DNA from: Acanthaster planci
Taxonomy: Eukaryota > Echinodermata > Asteroidea > Valvatida > Acanthasteridae
Direction: 5' to 3'
Assembly: GCF_001949145.1 (NCBI RefSeq)
Contig: NW_019091454.1
Coordinates: forward strand, 1,043,321 to 1,054,355
DNA length: 11,035 bases
Each line of letters begins with the position of its first letter. Position 1 is the first letter of the stretch. Below the pieces are notes generated by a model, which worked only from the letters and a program-made list of their open reading frames with translations, had not been told where the DNA came from and searched no databases. Positions 8,334-11,035 of the stretch are shown in pieces. The translations under genes and the position numbers were made by a program.

Positions 8334-9039
8334 TGGCAATATTCCTTCATATCATGCTTCTTCAGCAACTATCTCGCGCATGGGCGGCCGCGCCACAGTG
8401 GGCAAATTAACTCGGACTATCAATGCTATGCAGCTAGTTTTTGAAAATCACAAGACAGACGGAAAATTAAATAAAAATGTCTCTCTGTGACACAATTTGT
8501 GTTGGAAAGACTACTTACATGCATGTACACGCAGGCCTACATGTGCATGCTGTTTAGCTTCATTGTCATCCATGGCGATCGAAAGCCTTTTAAAAAATCC
8601 CTTGGTCGATGCCTTCATATGTATTTGCTTTTTGTTAATCTCACATGCACATTAAACATGGTTTCATATGACAGTGAATTTTATTATTCTAAACACATCA
8701 CAGTATAGTTGATTAACTATAACCAAGAGATCTTTTCGATATAACATCAACCATGTTATATATATTATATGTTATATATATTTACTTATGTATGCACATA
8801 AGTAAATAAATGTGCATATGTACAACAATGCACCGAAGCCACTGCCCTATGTTAAACCCTACAATGAATTTCTGATACTACAAACGTTTCTATGTGAATT
8901 TCGTAATAATGAGAGTTGACAGTATGTTGAAATGCAGTTTGGACTTCAAGAAGCATTATCAGCTGCCAATTTTGTGAAGCAGGTTTCAGTTTAGAAAATT
9001 TGCAGCACAAATTCCGCACCAACTTACGTAAAAAATTAT
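8334..9039. other. Non-coding stretch, GC-rich start then AT-rich with hairpins
   Basis: 8340-8420 has a NotI-type GCGGCCGC and several CpGs; the rest is AT-rich. TACATG and TGCATG words cluster at 8515-8560. No frame resembles a known protein. The hairpin cluster is listed separately. Confidence 0.5.
8704..8818. repeat. Cluster of overlapping inverted repeats
   Basis: Four stems lie within 115 bases: tatagtt/aactata (8704-8721, loop gatt); atataacat/atgttatat (8739-8761); tatttacttatgt/acataagtaaata (13-bp arms, 8779-8808, loop atgc); and tatgcacat/atgtgcata (8791-8818). The last two share bases 8791-8808 and cannot both form. The middle is a TATATA run. This looks like the core of a foldback or MITE-type element, but no terminal repeats or duplication are evident. 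Confidence 0.7.
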
Positions 9040-9111
9040 GTTCGCGCCGATTATTTGAGAGTTGGCAAATGTTGAACATAATTTGCCCTCTGGCGAATTA
9101 TCGGTGTGAAC
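9040..9111. repeat. Imperfect foldback, arms about 32 bp
   Basis: The left arm begins gttcgcgccgattattt and the right arm, read in reverse complement, begins gttcacaccgataattcg; the arms end with ggcaaa and meet at a short ttgaa loop. Most positions agree, with a few mismatches and small gaps, including outward drift into AATTATG and CATTAA. It has the form of a MITE-type hairpin. Confidence 0.6.
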
Positions 9112-9900
9112 CTGCATTAAAGGAACCTGTATTACAGTCCATTAATTTACCTTTACATCATGAATTTTGAGTTGTACTTCACGCAAATGCGATGTGAAAT
9201 AAAATAATGTCACCGTACAAAACCTTCGGTGCAAAATTTTGCCCGTATTGTGCACTTGAGCAGATCACCTGAATGTTAACGACTTTCCAAACATGCATGA
9301 TGCATGTCGACGGGCGAGGTGCATCCTGGATGGTCAGTCACGTTCATATGACTCAGACTCTTCCATTTTCTTCAAGGGGAGCAATGAAACCCTATTTTTA
9401 TATAAACAATGTCTGGAAAGCTTATAGCGATTGAAATATTTTAAAATCACTTTAAACAGAAAGTAATTATTACTATAGGAATATACAACTTTTTTTATTT
9501 CACGAATGTTTATACATTAAAAATTAAATACAAACTAGAGGTTTGACGGTCGTTAAAACAACTGCAAGCTGTTTCAGCATTTTCAAGAAAGCATTTCAAA
9601 ATATATACAACCTGTAACTATGGAAATATCAGAAATAGTAAACATTAACATTTCGTGAATGTTACATAATTCAATCAGATTGACAAGAGTGCTGAACACT
9701 GGCTCTTGAAAAAACATCAACAAAATGTATAGTGGAAAATCAAGTAATCAAATATCACCAAAAAAAGTGAATGACATCATGACATCATAAATTAAGCCAA
9801 AAATTTTATTAAGGTCTTAGTTGGCCTTAACTTGAATGATGATCAAATATCTCAAAGTTACCCAAACTGTGGCTTGAAAACGTGTACAAAGCCAATACTG
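9112..9900. other. AT-rich non-coding spacer
   Basis: Nothing protein-like on either strand. It contains an inverted repeat around one g at 9291-9307 (acatgcat and atgcatgt), a repeated TTCACGAATGTT-like word (9498-9511 and, in near-inverted form, about 9650-9662), and a TGACATCATGACATCAT run near 9772. Confidence 0.5.
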
Positions 9901-9926
9901 TTGCTCAGCAAACATGAGAAACCTGC

Positions 9927-9978
9927 CACGTGATGCCCACGTGTTAATACTGGGCGTTCATGTCCTTCAGCTGGCCAA
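9927..9978. promoter_or_regulatory. Paired CACGTG E-boxes and a CCAAT word
   Basis: CACGTG occurs at 9927-9932 and 9938-9943, 11 bases apart, about one helical turn, and CCAAT at 9974-9978. This is the most promoter-like patch in the right half, in otherwise AT-rich DNA. The motifs are seen; no TATA box, start site or adjacent gene supports a promoter. Confidence 0.3.
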
Positions 9979-9979
9979 T

Positions 9980-10590
9980 CACCTAGCCCACCGTGTTACC
10001 AGGTACACGTATTGGGCATTAACTCGCCTCAATGGTCGCACACCGTGCCCAAGCTTCTTTCTGAATCAAAAAAATCATTTGTAGGGGCCATTGACAACTA
10101 GAAATATTAAATCAAAAAATAAGGACACAAAACGAAACTTTAGTATTTAAACATATGAAAAGTAAATTTTTGCAAAATCAGAGGATTTGGTTCGTCAATT
10201 TAAAAAGCAATAAAAGGATTAGATGGTCAATAATAAATCAATGAAAATTAAAACTAAGGATGATACATAAGCTTATGACTAACTTCAAAAGAAAACAATT
10301 ATTCAAATATGAACCATTCCTCAATCAATTAAATTAATTTTACATTCGTGAAAGTTAATCATGAAATATATCTGGAAATACACGCAAAATTATATTTTAA
10401 TTTTTCTGTCATAATTCCACATTTTGAACAATTTATTTAAAAATAGGTTTATAATTCCCATTGGTGTGTGGGGGACATGGTGCAATTAACTTGAACCCCA
10501 TGACGAATTCTAGAGCAGATAGCACATGATGAACAACATGGATTACACAACGGGCAAAAAAGAACAGACCCAATACGATTTGTGAGGTGT
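9980..10590. other. AT-rich non-coding spacer
   Basis: After a short GC-richer edge (to about 10060), the sequence is strongly AT-rich with A-runs and no recognisable frame, RNA or repeat family. ACATTCGTGAAAGTT at about 10342 echoes the words near 9500 and 9650. Confidence 0.5.
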
Positions 10591-10603
10591 GAACGGTACT
10601 TAC

Positions 10604-10788
10604 GGTACATTTACGAGTTCATGCAGTCTCTCGACAGTTTTCACTATCTCCAACTTGTGAGTAGAGCCAATGTATAAACGCCGACCAACAAAAACATGAC
10701 TGCCTTGTCTCCCGAGCCTGAAGCTCTGCACCGCTGGCACGCGTGGCTGGCCGCGGCGAGGTTGGCGGCGACCCGGACTTCGCTGCAA
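10604..10788 (-). CDS. Possible exon of an unrecognised gene
   Basis: On the minus strand a frame runs through a GC-rich, CpG-rich stretch and ends at a strong donor, ACC|GTAAGT (donor 10598-10603). The peptide begins Arg/Pro-rich (RSPGRRQPRRGQPR) and continues VFVGRRLYIGSTHKLEIVKTV and ERLHELVNV. I do not recognise the family. The likely acceptor is TTGCAG just upstream of CGAAGTCC (about 10789-10794); a second is an AG about 23 bases further up. No ATG lies in the open frame, so this would be an internal exon, or the frame is chance. For: abrupt change of composition and a good donor. Against: no homology, and a repeat end adjoins it. Confidence 0.3.
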
Positions 10789-10833
10789 CGTTAACTGATT
10801 GATTTCATTCTTCAAATGTTGCAGTGTAAATCA

Positions 10834-10915
10834 CTCAGATTATAAGCCACTGGGACATTTTTGGCGTGGGGATCAATGTATAAGCCATTTCTTATCTTAC
10901 GAAAATTACGGTATT
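10834..10915. mobile_element. End of a dispersed DNA element (probable)
   Basis: Read on the minus strand the segment begins aataccgtaattttcgtaag, then has GGCTTATACATTGATCCCC and GTCCCAGTGGCTTATAATC. This order (TACCGTAATTTTCG end, then GGCTTATA words) resembles a repeat I have seen in several fish and invertebrate genomes. The opposite end is not clear; ACGGTACTTACGGTACA at 10593-10609 is only a weak candidate. The CAATGTATAA word of this element is repeated at 10668-10677, so the element may reach into the possible exon. Confidence 0.4.
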
Positions 10916-11035
10916 CAAAAAAAATATTTGTAAAAACACATACCACAAAGAGCAAACTCACAAGCGGGGCGGGGGGGGAGTTCAAACCCCCAGCCTATCG
11001 TTGTTGTTTTGTTGTGTTTTTAGTTTGTTGGGGTG

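Noticed and set aside
8139-8490. Two opposite frames sharing the peptide MTYILQDTAVSCKMYVMK
   Set aside because: The identity is forced by the perfect palindrome. The minus-strand continuation (GGYTVWRLVGLLRCG) ends near a GTAATT word that could be a weak donor, but no family is recognised.
10966-10994. GGAGTTCAAACCCCC resembling a tRNA T-arm / B box
   Set aside because: No matching A box, anticodon stem or acceptor stem was found before the window ends; it is probably low-complexity G/C runs or a SINE scrap.
1-11035. CRISPR array, operon or phage-type system
   Set aside because: There are no regular spacer-repeat arrays, no ribosome-binding-site-led gene clusters, and the content is that of an animal genome.

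Overview
This window looks like nuclear DNA of a multicellular animal, most likely a marine invertebrate. The grounds are an interrupted exon of a metazoan gene family with its own splice sites, decayed retrotransposons, AT-rich non-coding spacers, and frequent TACATGTA- and TACCGGTA-type words that I associate with genomes such as molluscs, echinoderms, hemichordates or amphioxus. The lineage is inferred from style, not shown by any marker. Nothing here is organised like bacterial or viral coding DNA, and most open frames are chance.

Layout. 1-880 is non-coding, with a 16-bp CRE-type palindrome (233-248) and a CTCF-like word (366-380). 882-1011 on the minus strand is one 130-bp internal exon of a phospholipid scramblase, with an acceptor and a donor; I found no partner exons in the window. 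1432-1590 is a short relic of a LINE reverse transcriptase. 2001-2352 has two small tandem arrays, and 2648-2691 a GACGGACA-type array. 3094-3480 looks like an LTR followed by the start of a leader region. 3660-7400 is the main object: a nearly full-length but ruined LINE-type (APE endonuclease plus reverse transcriptase) retrotransposon, plus strand, with about a dozen frame changes, several stops and a broken YADD box. 7400-9120 is non-coding and rich in foldbacks, including a perfect 62-bp palindrome (8272-8333), a cluster of overlapping hairpins (8704-8818) and an imperfect foldback (9040-9111). 9120-10590 is AT-rich spacer with one regulatory-looking patch (two CACGTG boxes and CCAAT). 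10591-10915 has a GC-rich, possibly exonic stretch ending at a GTAAGT donor on the minus strand, next to what looks like the end of a dispersed DNA element.

The only host gene I can name is the scramblase, and its exon implies that the gene extends beyond the window or across long introns here, running right to left. The retroelements are insertions on the other strand and do not act together with it. I see no new multi-gene system; the most unusual structures are the perfect palindrome and the overlapping hairpins.
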